Origin: Prochlorococcus sp. AG-459-N19
Lineage (GTDB): Bacteria; Cyanobacteriota; Cyanobacteriia; PCC-6307; Cyanobiaceae
Assembly (NCBI GenBank): GCA_003209375.1
Contig: QCRF01000004.1
Location: 33,628-97,627, forward strand
DNA: 64,000 bases
Direction: 5' to 3'
Shown here: piece by piece, positions 1-10,749 of the stretch
Numbering within the stretch: the first letter of the stretch is position 1
Layout: every line of letters starts with the position of its first letter
Notes under the pieces: generated by a model
What the model was told of the DNA's origin: nothing
The model's input: only the letters and a program-made list of their open reading frames with translations
Database searches by the model: none
Made by a program: the position numbers and the translations under genes

Positions 1-403
1 AATAAATACCCTTATTTGTAAATTTTTGAAAGATTTTTAAGTATCTAAAAAAACTAACTATTATTTCTAACACGTTTATATTTATTTTTTATATTATATC
101 AAGATTCAACATTGTATTAAATATTTTGTAAATGGTAAAAATATAAAAAAGATTTATAAAGAATTTACCTAAATTATATTTTTAGGAAGTAAAGATTTCT
201 TACTCTTTTCTATAATTTTAATAAAACCAAATAATGTTTGTTTTTCCAAGCTATTCTTTTTCAAGCTAATTTATAAAAATTTTTTTAGAACTTAAGCTTT
301 TAAATTTCTCGAGTAATATTCTTTACGATAAATAAACAAAAAATTTATATTTTGAACTTTTATTCTTAAGATTAATTTATTAATATTATCTTTGTAAGTT
401 TGT

Positions 404-1552
404 ATGAGAAATTATCAAATATTAATTGCCCATAATCATAGTTCTATTGAAGTAATGCATAGTTTAGTCCCATTCTATTTGTTATTAAATGAGAATTCAA
501 AATTTAATCTAAAATTTATTGATTATAAATTTCTTGATATTAGAAGACATAAAGCCGATTTGTTAATTTTGACTAGAAAGTATCATAAATACGATCATAA
601 TCAAACTAAAGATAAAAATTTTATAATAAGTGATATAAAAAAATATAGAAAAAGATATGATAAATTAATTTATTTTGATGACTCAGCTGCAGTTTCACAT
701 ATATTATATTTCATAATGCCATATGTAGATTATTATTGGGTTAGAGGATTATTAGTAGATAAAAATGAGTATGAAAAACCATTTTATGGAGGAAGAACTT
801 ATAGTGATTACTACTTTTTAAAATATGGAGTAAAAGATGAGAAAAAAAGTTTTAGTCCTGAATTTAAGTTTGATCATAATAATAAAATAAGGATCGCATG
901 GAATATAGGAATTGGGTGTTTCCCTATATTTAAAAATATATTTTTGAATAGATTTTACGTTTTTACTAGAAAATGTTGCTGTATTTTATCTTTTTTTTCC
1001 TTAAATATTATTTTAAAAAAGATCATATCTCTTTATATAATTCAGATGAAAAATTATTTAAAAGAAGAAATAAATTTAAAAAATAAGCTTAACCTAATTA
1101 ATGCAAGATTTTCTTTTGAAGGTTATGCAAATTCAGTAGGATTCAATAGAAAATTAATTATTCGTAAAATTATTAAGAACAAAAATTTTATAAAAGGAAG
1201 AATAAGTTCATGGAAATATACAAAAGAATTATCAAAAACAATAGCTATGTTATCCCCATTTGGATGGGGTGAAATATGTTACAGAGATTTTGAGGCGATA
1301 TTAAATAAAAATTTATTAATTAAGCCTGATATGGAACATATAGAAACATGGCCAAATATTTATAAAGATGAGCATTACTTTAAAATAGATTGGGATTCTC
1401 AAAATTTGTTTGAAATTGAAAATTATATTATTAAAAATAAAATTGATATTTATGGAAAAATCCAGAAATCAATTTCTGTTTATGTTAATGCCTTAGAAAC
1501 TTGTTCAAAAAGAGCAGAATCCCTATTAGAAGAAGTCCTTCTTGAAAATTAA
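404..1552 (+). CDS. glycosyltransferase-like protein of the surface polysaccharide island
   Basis: 382 aa ORF; C-terminal 'SPFGWGEICYRDFEAILNKNLLIKPDMEHIETWPNIY' resembles LPS-cluster glycosyltransferases; sugar nucleotide genes adjacent. Confidence 0.6.
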   Translation: MRNYQILIAHNHSSIEVMHSLVPFYLLLNENSKFNLKFIDYKFLDIRRHKADLLILTRKYHKYDHNQTKDKNFIISDIKKYRKRYDKLIYFDDSAAVSHILYFIMPYVDYYWVRGLLVDKNEYEKPFYGGRTYSDYYFLKYGVKDEKKSFSPEFKFDHNNKIRIAWNIGIGCFPIFKNIFLNRFYVFTRKCCCILSFFSLNIILKKIISLYIIQMKNYLKEEINLKNKLNLINARFSFEGYANSVGFNRKLIIRKIIKNKNFIKGRISSWKYTKELSKTIAMLSPFGWGEICYRDFEAILNKNLLIKPDMEHIETWPNIYKDEHYFKIDWDSQNLFEIENYIIKNKIDIYGKIQKSISVYVNALETCSKRAESLLEEVLLEN

Positions 1553-2193
1553 TATTTTTTTTATCTCTTTATTTTGAGATAAAATCTTAAATTATCAAAT
1601 TAATTTTAAAACTATCAACGGAATATTAATATATTAAATTTTCTATTAAAGTCTAGAAACTTCTTCAAAAAGATAATTTTAAATTGAAAAACAATTTCCA
1701 AGCAAATACTTCAAAGCTATCGCAAAACAGTTAGGTAATAACACTGAAAAACTTTAATATATTAATTATGCGTTTTAAATGTTGCTTTTAAGTTGGCTAA
1801 TCTAATCTCATATCAAGAAATATTTGATTTATAGATTAATAAAAAGATATTAATAATTTTGTAGCTCTTTGATAGTGATATTTACTCTTATGAATTTTTT
1901 GGAAATGGAAAATTTTAATTATAAAATTTTGGAAGCTTCATTCTTCTAAATTCTGCTTGATTTTATCTTGTTTAATATAGTGCTCTTAAATCAAGAAATA
2001 AATCATAATGGATAATTAAGAATCCATTTTAAGTTCTCGATAGTTGAGATAGGTTTAAATTTTCTTTTTTCGATTATTTAAATTAAATTTTATTTGATTT
2101 TGATGAAAAAAATGTTTAAAGTAATTATAAAGTTTGATTATTTTTAAAATTTTAGTTAATCTGAACTAATGTAAAAACATTTGTTATTTATAA

Positions 2194-3294
2194 ATGTTTG
2201 ACAGTTTTGCCATTGATAAAATCAATAAACAACCTGTTGCATTAATAACTGGCATCACAGGCCAAGATGGAAGTTATTTGGCTGAGTTTTTGTTAAATAA
2301 AGGATATATAGTACATGGAATAAAAAGGCGATCTAGTTCATTTAATACTGAAAGAATTGACCATTTATATCAAGATCCACATAAAGAAGGTACAACTTTT
2401 TTCTTACATTACGGCGACTTAACCGATAGTTCTAGTATTTATAGGATTTTAGAGATTGTACAACCTGATGAAATTTATAATTTAGGTGCTCAAAGCCATG
2501 TAGCAGTAAGTTTCGAATCCCCGGAATACACTGCTAATAGTGATGCAATTGGGACTTTAAGAATTCTTGAGGCTGTAAGAATGCTTGGTCTGATTAATAA
2601 AACAAAAATTTATCAAGCAAGCACAAGTGAGCTATACGGCTTGGTCACAGAATCACCTCAAAATGAATTGACTCCTTTTCATCCAAGGAGTCCATATGCC
2701 GTTTCTAAATTGTATGGATATTGGATCGTTGTTAATTACAGAGAAGCTTATAACATGTTTGCCTGTAATGGAATATTGTTTAATCATGAGTCTCCTAGAA
2801 GAGGGGAGACTTTTGTTACGAGAAAAATTACAAGAGGTTTCGCTAGAATCAATGAGGGACTTGAAAAATTTATTTATCTTGGCAATATAAACGCCCTAAG
2901 AGATTGGGGGCACGCAAGAGATTATGTAGAAATGCAATGGCAAATGCTTCAACAAGAAAAACCTGAGGATTTTGTAATAGCTACAGGTAGACAAGAGAGT
3001 GTGAGAAGATTTCTTGAATTAGCTGCAATTGAAATTGGATGGGGTGGTTTGAAATGGCGAGGTAAAGGAGTTGATGAGGTTGGGATTAGAATTGATAATG
3101 GTAAGGAAGTTGTTAAGATTGACCCTTCTTATTACAGACCTTCTGAGGTGCAAACACTCCTTGGCGATCCCTCCAAAGCAAAAATAAAATTAGGATGGGA
3201 GGCTAAATCCACTTTAGAAGAACTTGTTTCTGAGATGATAAGTTTTGATTTGAAAATTGCAAGAAGGGACTCATATAATTCTAAAAATTTTTAA
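2194..3294 (+). CDS. gmd: GDP-mannose 4,6-dehydratase
   Basis: [26 protein letters not shown]-binding start, STSELYG and [10 protein letters not shown] active-site motifs, [13 protein letters not shown]. Confidence 0.95.
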   Translation: MFDSFAIDKINKQPVALITGITGQDGSYLAEFLLNKGYIVHGIKRRSSSFNTERIDHLYQDPHKEGTTFFLHYGDLTDSSSIYRILEIVQPDEIYNLGAQSHVAVSFESPEYTANSDAIGTLRILEAVRMLGLINKTKIYQASTSELYGLVTESPQNELTPFHPRSPYAVSKLYGYWIVVNYREAYNMFACNGILFNHESPRRGETFVTRKITRGFARINEGLEKFIYLGNINALRDWGHARDYVEMQWQMLQQEKPEDFVIATGRQESVRRFLELAAIEIGWGGLKWRGKGVDEVGIRIDNGKEVVKIDPSYYRPSEVQTLLGDPSKAKIKLGWEAKSTLEELVSEMISFDLKIARRDSYNSKNF

Positions 3295-3709
3295 TTTAAA
3301 ATACCTTATGAACTAGAGTTGATTTCAAAAATTTTGGGACTCTAATTTAATTCTGAATCTTTTATTAAATACAGATATTGAGTTAGTAATATATATCCAA
3401 TCTATTATGGAACTCAATATGGAGTATTGAAAATCTATTAATAAGGTACTTTCGGTGATAAATAAAAATTATTGCTTGTCAAATGTTTTGAAAGCCTTTT
3501 AGCTAAAACCATTAAGTTTCAAGTTGGATTAGTAAATTCTATTACAAGTTAAATATTTTATCCAAGAATATAAAGGTTATTAATGCCGATGATGTGCAAA
3601 TGTATATCTCAAAAAGTATTTATTAGAGATTATTTAATATTAAAAATCAAAAAAATGATTTTTATTATTCCAAATAATTAGATATTTGAATTTCAATAAC
3701 AGCTGTTTA

Positions 3710-4876
3710 TTATATTAGTTCCTTTAAAAATCTATTTACTTTCTTGCCTATATAGTCACTTGATAAATATTTTGATGCATATCTTTTCCCATTTATTCCA
3801 ATACTTAACGAAAGATTCTTATTACCACCTAATTCTAAGAAGGCATTGGCAAGATCTTCAGGCTTCAGAGTTTTAGGAATAAAAAAGACCTCTTTTTTAT
3901 GTTTAAACAATAATGAAAAGGGTTCTACATTTGTCAATATTACTGGTTTCGATGTTGCAAAATATTCTGGTAATCTAGTCGGAAATACATGAGCTGTTTC
4001 TTCATCATCTTTACGAAGATGCACAAAACAATTTGCTGTATCTAATAACCTTGCCTTTTTGGTATTTGATAGAAAACCTGTTGTTTTTATATTTTTATTT
4101 TTTTTTACATTTTTAATTACGTTTCGTAATAAAAGTCTTTCAAAAAAAGTAGATCCTTGATTTCCAATGATTATTAATTCAGTTGATAATCCTTTTTGAT
4201 TAGCTATATCAATAGCCTTAATTAAAACCATGGGCATTTCTCTTCGAAATAATCTTCCCATGAATATAATTCGGAAACTTTGTAATTTATTTTTAGAGGA
4301 GGATTGAAAATTATTTAATTTTTCAAATCTAGGCAATAAAGCAGGAAATAATACTGATTTCTTACCAATAGATTTTGCAAATTTCTCCCATTTTGGAGTA
4401 AGAACTATAAATCCATCAATATTGTGAAAGCTATTTAATAGGGCTTTTGTTTGCATGTAAAACACTCCATTTAATAAAGTTCTCGGAGTGATTGGCATTC
4501 TTTCTCCACAATCAACAACGCATTTTATATTGTGTTTATGACAGATTGAATTTATTGGATCTATTAAAGTTGAAAATGTGGAGTAAACAATAATAATTTC
4601 GATATTTAGAGTCTTTATTAGTTTTGATAAATTTTTCTTATAAAAAATGGAGGCTCTAAGGTTCGCATCAAATGCTTTTGGGAGAAAAAAATGTTTTTTA
4701 GGTAAATTACAAATAACCCTATTCTTTCTTATAGCAAAATCATTTTTAATGTAATTAAAGCCGCAAAGGAAAACATTATTATTAAATTTGTTTAAAGCAT
4801 CAGATAATAAATTCAAACGATTTAATGCAGCACAGGGAACACTAAAAGCATTTGAAGTGCAAATTAAAATATTCAT
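3710..4876 (-). CDS. glycosyltransferase, group 1/GT4-like
   Basis: 388 aa; two-domain GT-B-like layout, 'RIIFMGRLFRREMPMVLIKAI', 'LPEYFATSKPVILTNVEPF'. Confidence 0.7.
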   Translation of the reverse strand: MNILICTSNAFSVPCAALNRLNLLSDALNKFNNNVFLCGFNYIKNDFAIRKNRVICNLPKKHFFLPKAFDANLRASIFYKKNLSKLIKTLNIEIIIVYSTFSTLIDPINSICHKHNIKCVVDCGERMPITPRTLLNGVFYMQTKALLNSFHNIDGFIVLTPKWEKFAKSIGKKSVLFPALLPRFEKLNNFQSSSKNKLQSFRIIFMGRLFRREMPMVLIKAIDIANQKGLSTELIIIGNQGSTFFERLLLRNVIKNVKKNKNIKTTGFLSNTKKARLLDTANCFVHLRKDDEETAHVFPTRLPEYFATSKPVILTNVEPFSLLFKHKKEVFFIPKTLKPEDLANAFLELGGNKNLSLSIGINGKRYASKYLSSDYIGKKVNRFLKELI

Positions 4877-5088
4877 TCTAATCCTTAAAAAAGTAAGTTA
4901 TTAAATCCTATTACTTTATGAAAAAAAAAACTAATGGAGGATAACTTAATATAAAAAAGATAAAGTTATACTAGTCAAGAGTATAATTTTTTAAATCAAT
5001 TTCGAAAACAACACTAATATGTGTTCTATGAATATCCTATTATAGATTTTGAGATACTTATCTATTCTTAATTAATTTAATTAAATAA

Positions 5089-6051
5089 TTGATGATGGAT
5101 TCAAATACATTTGAAAAATGCTTCATTGCAGGTCATAAAGGTATGGTAGGCTCAGCAATATTGAGGAAATTAAAAGAAAATAAAAAATATGAAATAATAA
5201 CAGCCGAAAGATCTGAGCTTGATTTGGTAAATCAAGTACAAGTTTCAGAATTTTTTCAAAGTAATAAACCTTCCATTGTTATTTTGGCTGCTGCTAAGGT
5301 TGGCGGCATCAGGATAAATAGAACAAAGCAGGCAGATTTCCTATATCAAAATCTGATGATTCAAAATAACGTTTTACACTCTGCTGCTAAAAGTGGTGTA
5401 AAAAAAATTTTGTTTTTAGGTAGCTCTTGTATATATCCAAGAGAGTCGCCTCAACCTATCCTTGAAGAATATTTAATGCAGGGTCCTCTAGAACCAACAA
5501 ATGAAGGTTATGCATTAGCCAAAATAAGTGGACTAAAATTAGCTCAATTTTACAGTCATAGCTACGGTATAAAATGTATCTGCCCAATGCCATGTAATCT
5601 CTATGGAACAAATGATAATTTTGATAAAAATAATTCTCATGTGTTAGCGGCCTTAGTTAGAAGATTTGTTGATGCAGTTGAAGAATCTAAGGATTGCGAA
5701 ATGTTATGGGGAACTGGCGATGCAATGAGAGAATTTCTTCATGTTGATGATGCTGCCGATGCTTTTTTATTACTTCTTGAGAAATGGGATTCAAGTGATC
5801 ATGTCAATGTCGGTTCAGGTAAAGATATATCAATTAAAAATCTTGCAAAGAAAGTTGCATATTTTGCAGGATATAAGGGAGATATAAGATGGGAGAATTC
5901 ACCCCAAGAAAATGGGATGCCCCGTAAACTATTAGACGTTACAAAAATCAATAAGTTAGACTTTAAACCAAAAATTTCATTAGATGATGGAATCATTCAA
6001 ATGATTAAAATCTATAAAAACTCAAAAATTATTCATAACAATCAAATTTGA
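5089..6051 (+). CDS. fcl: GDP-L-fucose synthase-like epimerase/reductase (Fcl/WcaG or ColC-like)
   Basis: FIAGHKGMVGSAILRKL, AAAKVGGI, SSCIYP, EGYALAKISG, NSHVLAALVRRF motifs of the GMER family. Confidence 0.85.
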   Translation: MMMDSNTFEKCFIAGHKGMVGSAILRKLKENKKYEIITAERSELDLVNQVQVSEFFQSNKPSIVILAAAKVGGIRINRTKQADFLYQNLMIQNNVLHSAAKSGVKKILFLGSSCIYPRESPQPILEEYLMQGPLEPTNEGYALAKISGLKLAQFYSHSYGIKCICPMPCNLYGTNDNFDKNNSHVLAALVRRFVDAVEESKDCEMLWGTGDAMREFLHVDDAADAFLLLLEKWDSSDHVNVGSGKDISIKNLAKKVAYFAGYKGDIRWENSPQENGMPRKLLDVTKINKLDFKPKISLDDGIIQMIKIYKNSKIIHNNQI

Positions 6052-6054
6052 TAA

Positions 6055-7230
6055 ATGATCCCTTTAATGAAGAACGCGTTCACTAATGAACATAAAACAA
6101 AAGAACTTTTAGCAGAATTTATTGTCTCAGCAGACAAACTAAGTATGGGAGATAAATGTTTTAAATTTGAGAGAGAATTTTCAATAATTCAAGAAACAAA
6201 ACACTCAATACTTTTTAATAGCGGTGGGAGTGCAAATTTAGCTTTATTACAAACTTTAAAAAATCTAAATCGCTTAAAAAATAATTCAAAAATTGGATTT
6301 TCCGCATTGACTTGGTCAACGAATGTAATGCCGATTATTCAATTAGGTATGATCCCAGTAGCTATTGATTGTGAACCAAATACTTTGAATACAATGTCTA
6401 CAAATATTCTTGATACTTTAAATTACTGCGATTTAGATGCAATATTTATAACGAATGTTCTTGGTTTCTCTGGGGATCTTGAAAAAATAAAAGATATTTG
6501 TGAATCAAAAAATATAATATTAATAGAAGATAATTGTGAAGCTTTAGGAACTAAATTACCATCAGGTAGAACAGGTAACTTTGGCCTAGGAGCCTCATTC
6601 TCATTCTTTGTTGCTCATCATATGTCAACCATTGAAGGTGGGATGATATGTACAAAAGATGATGAAGTTGCTCAAATGCTTAGAATGGTTCGAGCTAATG
6701 GATGGGATAGAAATTTGACTGCTCAACAACAAAATAATTTAAGAAGTGAATACGAGGTTAAAACTGAATTTCAAGCAAAATATACTTTTTATGATCTTGG
6801 ATTTAACTTTAGACCAACAGAAATTACAGGTTTTATAGGTTTAGAGCAATTAAAATTCCTTGAAAACAATATTCAAAAAAGGAGAGATAATCATTTAGAG
6901 CTGGATATGCAAGTTCAAAAAAATTTGGATTTAATAAGCGTTCAACACTCACATATTAAAGATATATCACCTTTTGCTTTCCCAATTATTTGCAGAGATG
7001 AAGAAAAAAGATCTTATTATTGTGAGCAGTTTGCATGTTCAGGTATTGAGATTAGACCTATGATTGCAGGCAATATACAAAATCAACCTTTTTTTAGAAA
7101 ATATGTAGATAAATCTTTCTCATGTCCGGGTGCAGATTTCTTGCATAAGAATTCATTCTATTGTGGTAACTATCCAGAGTTAAATACTGCTGATTTAGAA
7201 TTAATTAAAAGTTGTTTATATAGAATTTAA
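6055..7230 (+). CDS. DegT/DnrJ/EryC1/StrS-family PLP enzyme, ColD-like 3-dehydratase (His replaces catalytic Lys)
   Basis: Sugar aminotransferase fold motifs (NSGGSANL, EDNCEALG, FNFRPTEITGFIGLEQL) with SFFVAHHMSTIEGG where aminotransferases have Lys. Confidence 0.75.
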   Translation: MIPLMKNAFTNEHKTKELLAEFIVSADKLSMGDKCFKFEREFSIIQETKHSILFNSGGSANLALLQTLKNLNRLKNNSKIGFSALTWSTNVMPIIQLGMIPVAIDCEPNTLNTMSTNILDTLNYCDLDAIFITNVLGFSGDLEKIKDICESKNIILIEDNCEALGTKLPSGRTGNFGLGASFSFFVAHHMSTIEGGMICTKDDEVAQMLRMVRANGWDRNLTAQQQNNLRSEYEVKTEFQAKYTFYDLGFNFRPTEITGFIGLEQLKFLENNIQKRRDNHLELDMQVQKNLDLISVQHSHIKDISPFAFPIICRDEEKRSYYCEQFACSGIEIRPMIAGNIQNQPFFRKYVDKSFSCPGADFLHKNSFYCGNYPELNTADLELIKSCLYRI

Positions 7231-7328
7231 AAATCCAATTATTTTTTAAAGCTTGATAATTTACACTATGAGAGATCTATTCCCGCATTATTATTTAAAG
7301 AGATTGATTTTTAACACAAAGATATATT

Positions 7329-8687
7329 TTAAATAGTTGATACGTTTTTGATTTTATTTTTTGTATTTTCATCAATTATGCATTTAAGGCCTGAAAGCAA
7401 TATCCAAAAAAGTAGATTTATCTTACCATCGTAGTAAGGCATGTCATTGAGGTGAAAAATTATTGAGCAAAAAGAAGAAGTAAGCCAATATTTATTGATG
7501 CAATAAAGGCCAGTTTTATTATTAACTTTAATAAGTTTATAACTTTCATAAAGAAGTTTTATTACAAAAATTGTAAAAATTACTGAAGCAAATATGCCGT
7601 AATTATAAGTAACTTCAAGAAATATATTATGAGTATGAGTAGTTAGTGAAATTTTACTTTTTAAAAAATACATAATTGTAAACGTTGAAGCCCCCCACCC
7701 AAAAAAAGGTTTCTTAAGAATAAATAAAATTGTATTTTTATATGTATCGTATCTATGCAAATAATTTAAATTAAATTCAGAAATAGAAAAAGACTTACTA
7801 AGCAATTTTGTAGGAATTACAGTATCGATAATCTCGATGATATAAAGGGGTAAAAAAGATTTGAGTAAATTAATAAGTATGAGAGCTCCGAAAGCTATTG
7901 AAATTATTGAAAATATAATTTTTGAACTAAAAACTAATAAAGTTGATACTGAGATGCTAAATAAGCCATTCCTTGAGCTGGTTAAAATTAAAAGATAGAA
8001 AATTAAGGATGAATATAGCAAATAAATTAAGAATTTATACTTTTTAGACTTATTTTTAATTATTATAAAACAAGCAAAAGGCAATATTGTCGCTAACCAA
8101 TAAGATGTATAGTTTGGATTATTGAATAAGCCAGTAATTCCAGATTCCGCATTCTCAAAGGGTTTTTGAAACCATGTAATTAAACCAAAGAAAGTTGTGA
8201 AGGGACCATACCAACTTAACCAATTTTGAGTTACGCAACTAAAAATTACAGGTATTGATCCTATTAATAAGGCCTTGCAGAATAATATTCTTTGTTTGGA
8301 ATTTGCCAGATAAGATTGAAAGGCGTAAAAAGTTAAAAATAAAGGTAGCCAATTAAAAAGATCGATCCACGAACCCTTTATTAAATGTACAATTTCCTCG
8401 TTATCAATTGTAAAAACTTTAAATACGTAACTAATTAACATTAGTAATGAAAGAATTAAAAGAGAAATATTCCATTTATCTTCAAGAAATTTATTACCGT
8501 TTTTAATTAATGATAAAAAAATAGAAATTAAGAGAAAGATAGCACTTATAGGAAGTGCAGAAGGTAATAAAGAAATTCCTATCAAAAAACAAATTTGACC
8601 TAGAAAAATATATTCCTTTGATTTAAATAAATTTAATAGAACATCAATTATTTTTTTAGGATATATTTTCTTCTTTAATGAACTCAT
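7329..8687 (-). CDS. O-antigen ligase/polymerase-like multipass membrane protein
   Basis: Highly hydrophobic 452 aa with TSSRNGL and THTHNIFLEVTYNYGI motifs typical of the Wzy/WaaL family. Confidence 0.7.
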   Translation of the reverse strand: MSSLKKKIYPKKIIDVLLNLFKSKEYIFLGQICFLIGISLLPSALPISAIFLLISIFLSLIKNGNKFLEDKWNISLLILSLLMLISYVFKVFTIDNEEIVHLIKGSWIDLFNWLPLFLTFYAFQSYLANSKQRILFCKALLIGSIPVIFSCVTQNWLSWYGPFTTFFGLITWFQKPFENAESGITGLFNNPNYTSYWLATILPFACFIIIKNKSKKYKFLIYLLYSSLIFYLLILTSSRNGLFSISVSTLLVFSSKIIFSIISIAFGALILINLLKSFLPLYIIEIIDTVIPTKLLSKSFSISEFNLNYLHRYDTYKNTILFILKKPFFGWGASTFTIMYFLKSKISLTTHTHNIFLEVTYNYGIFASVIFTIFVIKLLYESYKLIKVNNKTGLYCINKYWLTSSFCSIIFHLNDMPYYDGKINLLFWILLSGLKCIIDENTKNKIKNVSTI

Positions 8688-8747
8688 GTGCTAATTGAAA
8701 AAATATTTCTTAAGATTTGACAAACTTCTTTGGTTAAAATAATTCAC

Positions 8748-8820
<73 letters not shown>

Positions 8821-8956
8821 ATCTTTTTATTATATCCAACACTATAAGCCAAAACAATCTAAGTAAATTCTTTTTATGATTTAGTAAATATCTATTTATT
8901 TATATTCTCTTTCAATAAGAAATCACATAATATTAAAATATCATGCACTTTTAATT

Positions 8957-9640
8957 TTGCCCAAAAGACTTACTGAAAAACAAAAAAAAGAAATATTGAA
9001 AAGTTTTAGATCTGGTGTAGCTATTGATGTTTTGTCACAAAAACATAATTGCACTCATTCAACTATTACTAGAAATCTGAAAAAAAGTCTTGGAGAATTT
9101 GAATATAAGGAGTTATTAAATAAAAGTAAATCCTTAAAAGAGAAATCTAAAATATATAAGAAGCAAAATAATGATTTTAAAGAAACAAAGTTTGATATTG
9201 AAGAATTTAAAAATGATTCCAATGATCCTTACGTTTTAGATGAAAATATAACTGTTTCAAATTTTGCACCAATTGATTCTTTTTTTGAAATTGCTCCAAT
9301 AGATTATGAGATGGATAATGCATCTCGAAAAGAATTAAGTTCAGTTCCCTTATCAGACGTAGATTTCCCTAAGGTTGTTTATATGATTGTGGATAAAAAA
9401 ATTGAGTTAGATATAAAATTATTAAAAGATTTTCCTGAATGGGATTTCTTACCTCATGATGATTTGAATAGAAAAACTATAGAGATTTTCTTTGATTTAA
9501 ATCTTGCTAAAAGATCTTGTAATAAAGAGCAAAAGGTACTTAAAGTCCCAAATACTGATGTATTTAGAATTACAGCACCTATTCTTATTGAAAAAGGAAT
9601 TTCAAGAATAGTTTGCGCTGAAAATCTTATAGCTCTTTGA
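8957..9640 (+). CDS. conserved hypothetical protein with N-terminal helix-turn-helix-like segment (TTG start)
   Basis: 227 aa ORF; 'LTEKQKKEILKSFRSGVAIDVLSQKHNCTHSTITRNLKK' looks like an HTH. Confidence 0.6.
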   Translation: MPKRLTEKQKKEILKSFRSGVAIDVLSQKHNCTHSTITRNLKKSLGEFEYKELLNKSKSLKEKSKIYKKQNNDFKETKFDIEEFKNDSNDPYVLDENITVSNFAPIDSFFEIAPIDYEMDNASRKELSSVPLSDVDFPKVVYMIVDKKIELDIKLLKDFPEWDFLPHDDLNRKTIEIFFDLNLAKRSCNKEQKVLKVPNTDVFRITAPILIEKGISRIVCAENLIAL

Positions 9641-9647
9641 GCTCTTT

Positions 9648-9860
9648 TTACTCATTATTGAAAACCAAAAAGCTTCCAAAAATAGAACCTAATATAAAAC
9701 TAGAACCTGCTATAAAACTTATTGGGAGTTCAATAGATTTGCTGATTAACAAGTCTACCTTGCTTTTGTTTGAGCTATTTTGTATCCCAATAAATAAAAG
9801 CGCAAATAAACAAAAATTGAAAGTTGCTGTGAAGAATAATTTTTTAATAAAAAATCTCAT
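9648..9860 (-). CDS. small LapA/DUF1049-like membrane protein
   Basis: From internal Met (MRFFIKKLFF...): two TM segments, 'GIQNSSNKSKVDLLISKSIELPISFIAGSSFILGSIFGSFLV' matches the DUF1049 pattern; longer ORF start at 9971 overlaps rsmI. Confidence 0.55.
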   Translation of the reverse strand: MRFFIKKLFFTATFNFCLFALLFIGIQNSSNKSKVDLLISKSIELPISFIAGSSFILGSIFGSFLVFNNE

Positions 9861-9885
9861 ATAAATTAATAATTTATTTATGACT

Positions 9886-10746
9886 TTAAACCATATTATA
9901 AACTTCGCTTTTTTTAAGTCCATTCCTCTTGGCCAAGTATTTAGATGCTTCTGACAAACTAAGGCCTGCATTAATTAAATCATTGAGATCTTTTTTTATA
10001 ATTAATTTATCAGGATTTAAATCTCTTTTTTTTATACCTTTAACAACAATTGTTATTTCTCCAATAATATCTTTATCTTTGAAAAATTCAATAACTTCAC
10101 TAATATTATTTCCAACATGTTCTTCAAATTTTTTTGTTAATTCTCTTGCCACCATTATTTCTCGATTTCCTCCACAAAATTCAAATAATTCTTTTAATAA
10201 TTTTCTGAGTCTCTTAGGAGATTCATAAATTATAGTTGTTTTTTCATTTTTACTTATCTCCAAAAGAATTTTTTCTCTACAAATTTTTTTTTTAGGAAGA
10301 AAGCCTTCGAATACAAAACTAGAGGACGATAGCCCACTTGATACAAGTGCTGCAATTGCAGCACATGCTCCAGGAATACAAATAATATCAACCCCTTCAG
10401 ATTTTAAGCTCCTAGCAATATCTTCCCCTGGATCGCAAATTCCTGGCATGCCAGCATCACTGACAATTGCTATTGATTTTCCTTCTTTGAGATCTTTTTT
10501 TATTTTTGGGATTTTAATTAAAGAATTGTGTTTGTTAAAACTTATAAGTTTATTTGAAATATTGAACTTGTTCATTATTTTTTTTGTTTGTCTTGTGTCC
10601 TCACAAGCAACTAAAGAAACATTTTTAAGAATATTTAATGCTCTTTGGGAAATATCATTTAAATTTCCAATTGGAGTACCAACCATATATAAAGTACCGT
10701 TTTCCGGTTCCTCTTTTCTATGGGATAATAGGGAATTATTATTCAT
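9886..10746 (-). CDS. rsmI: 16S rRNA (cytidine(1402)-2'-O)-methyltransferase
   Basis: GTLYMVGTPIGNLNDISQRAL, ACEDTRQTKK, SDAGMPGICDPG, PGACAAIAALVSSG. Confidence 0.95.
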   Translation of the reverse strand: MNNNSLLSHRKEEPENGTLYMVGTPIGNLNDISQRALNILKNVSLVACEDTRQTKKIMNKFNISNKLISFNKHNSLIKIPKIKKDLKEGKSIAIVSDAGMPGICDPGEDIARSLKSEGVDIICIPGACAAIAALVSSGLSSSSFVFEGFLPKKKICREKILLEISKNEKTTIIYESPKRLRKLLKELFEFCGGNREIMVARELTKKFEEHVGNNISEVIEFFKDKDIIGEITIVVKGIKKRDLNPDKLIIKKDLNDLINAGLSLSEASKYLAKRNGLKKSEVYNMV

Positions 10747-10749
10747 TTA

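Noticed and set aside
2696-2890. 64-aa ORF inside gmd
   Set aside because: Out-of-frame ORF within a strongly conserved gene; spurious.
9637-9864. Plus-strand 75-aa ORF
   Set aside because: Antisense to the better supported LapA/DUF1049-like minus-strand gene; no protein-like features.
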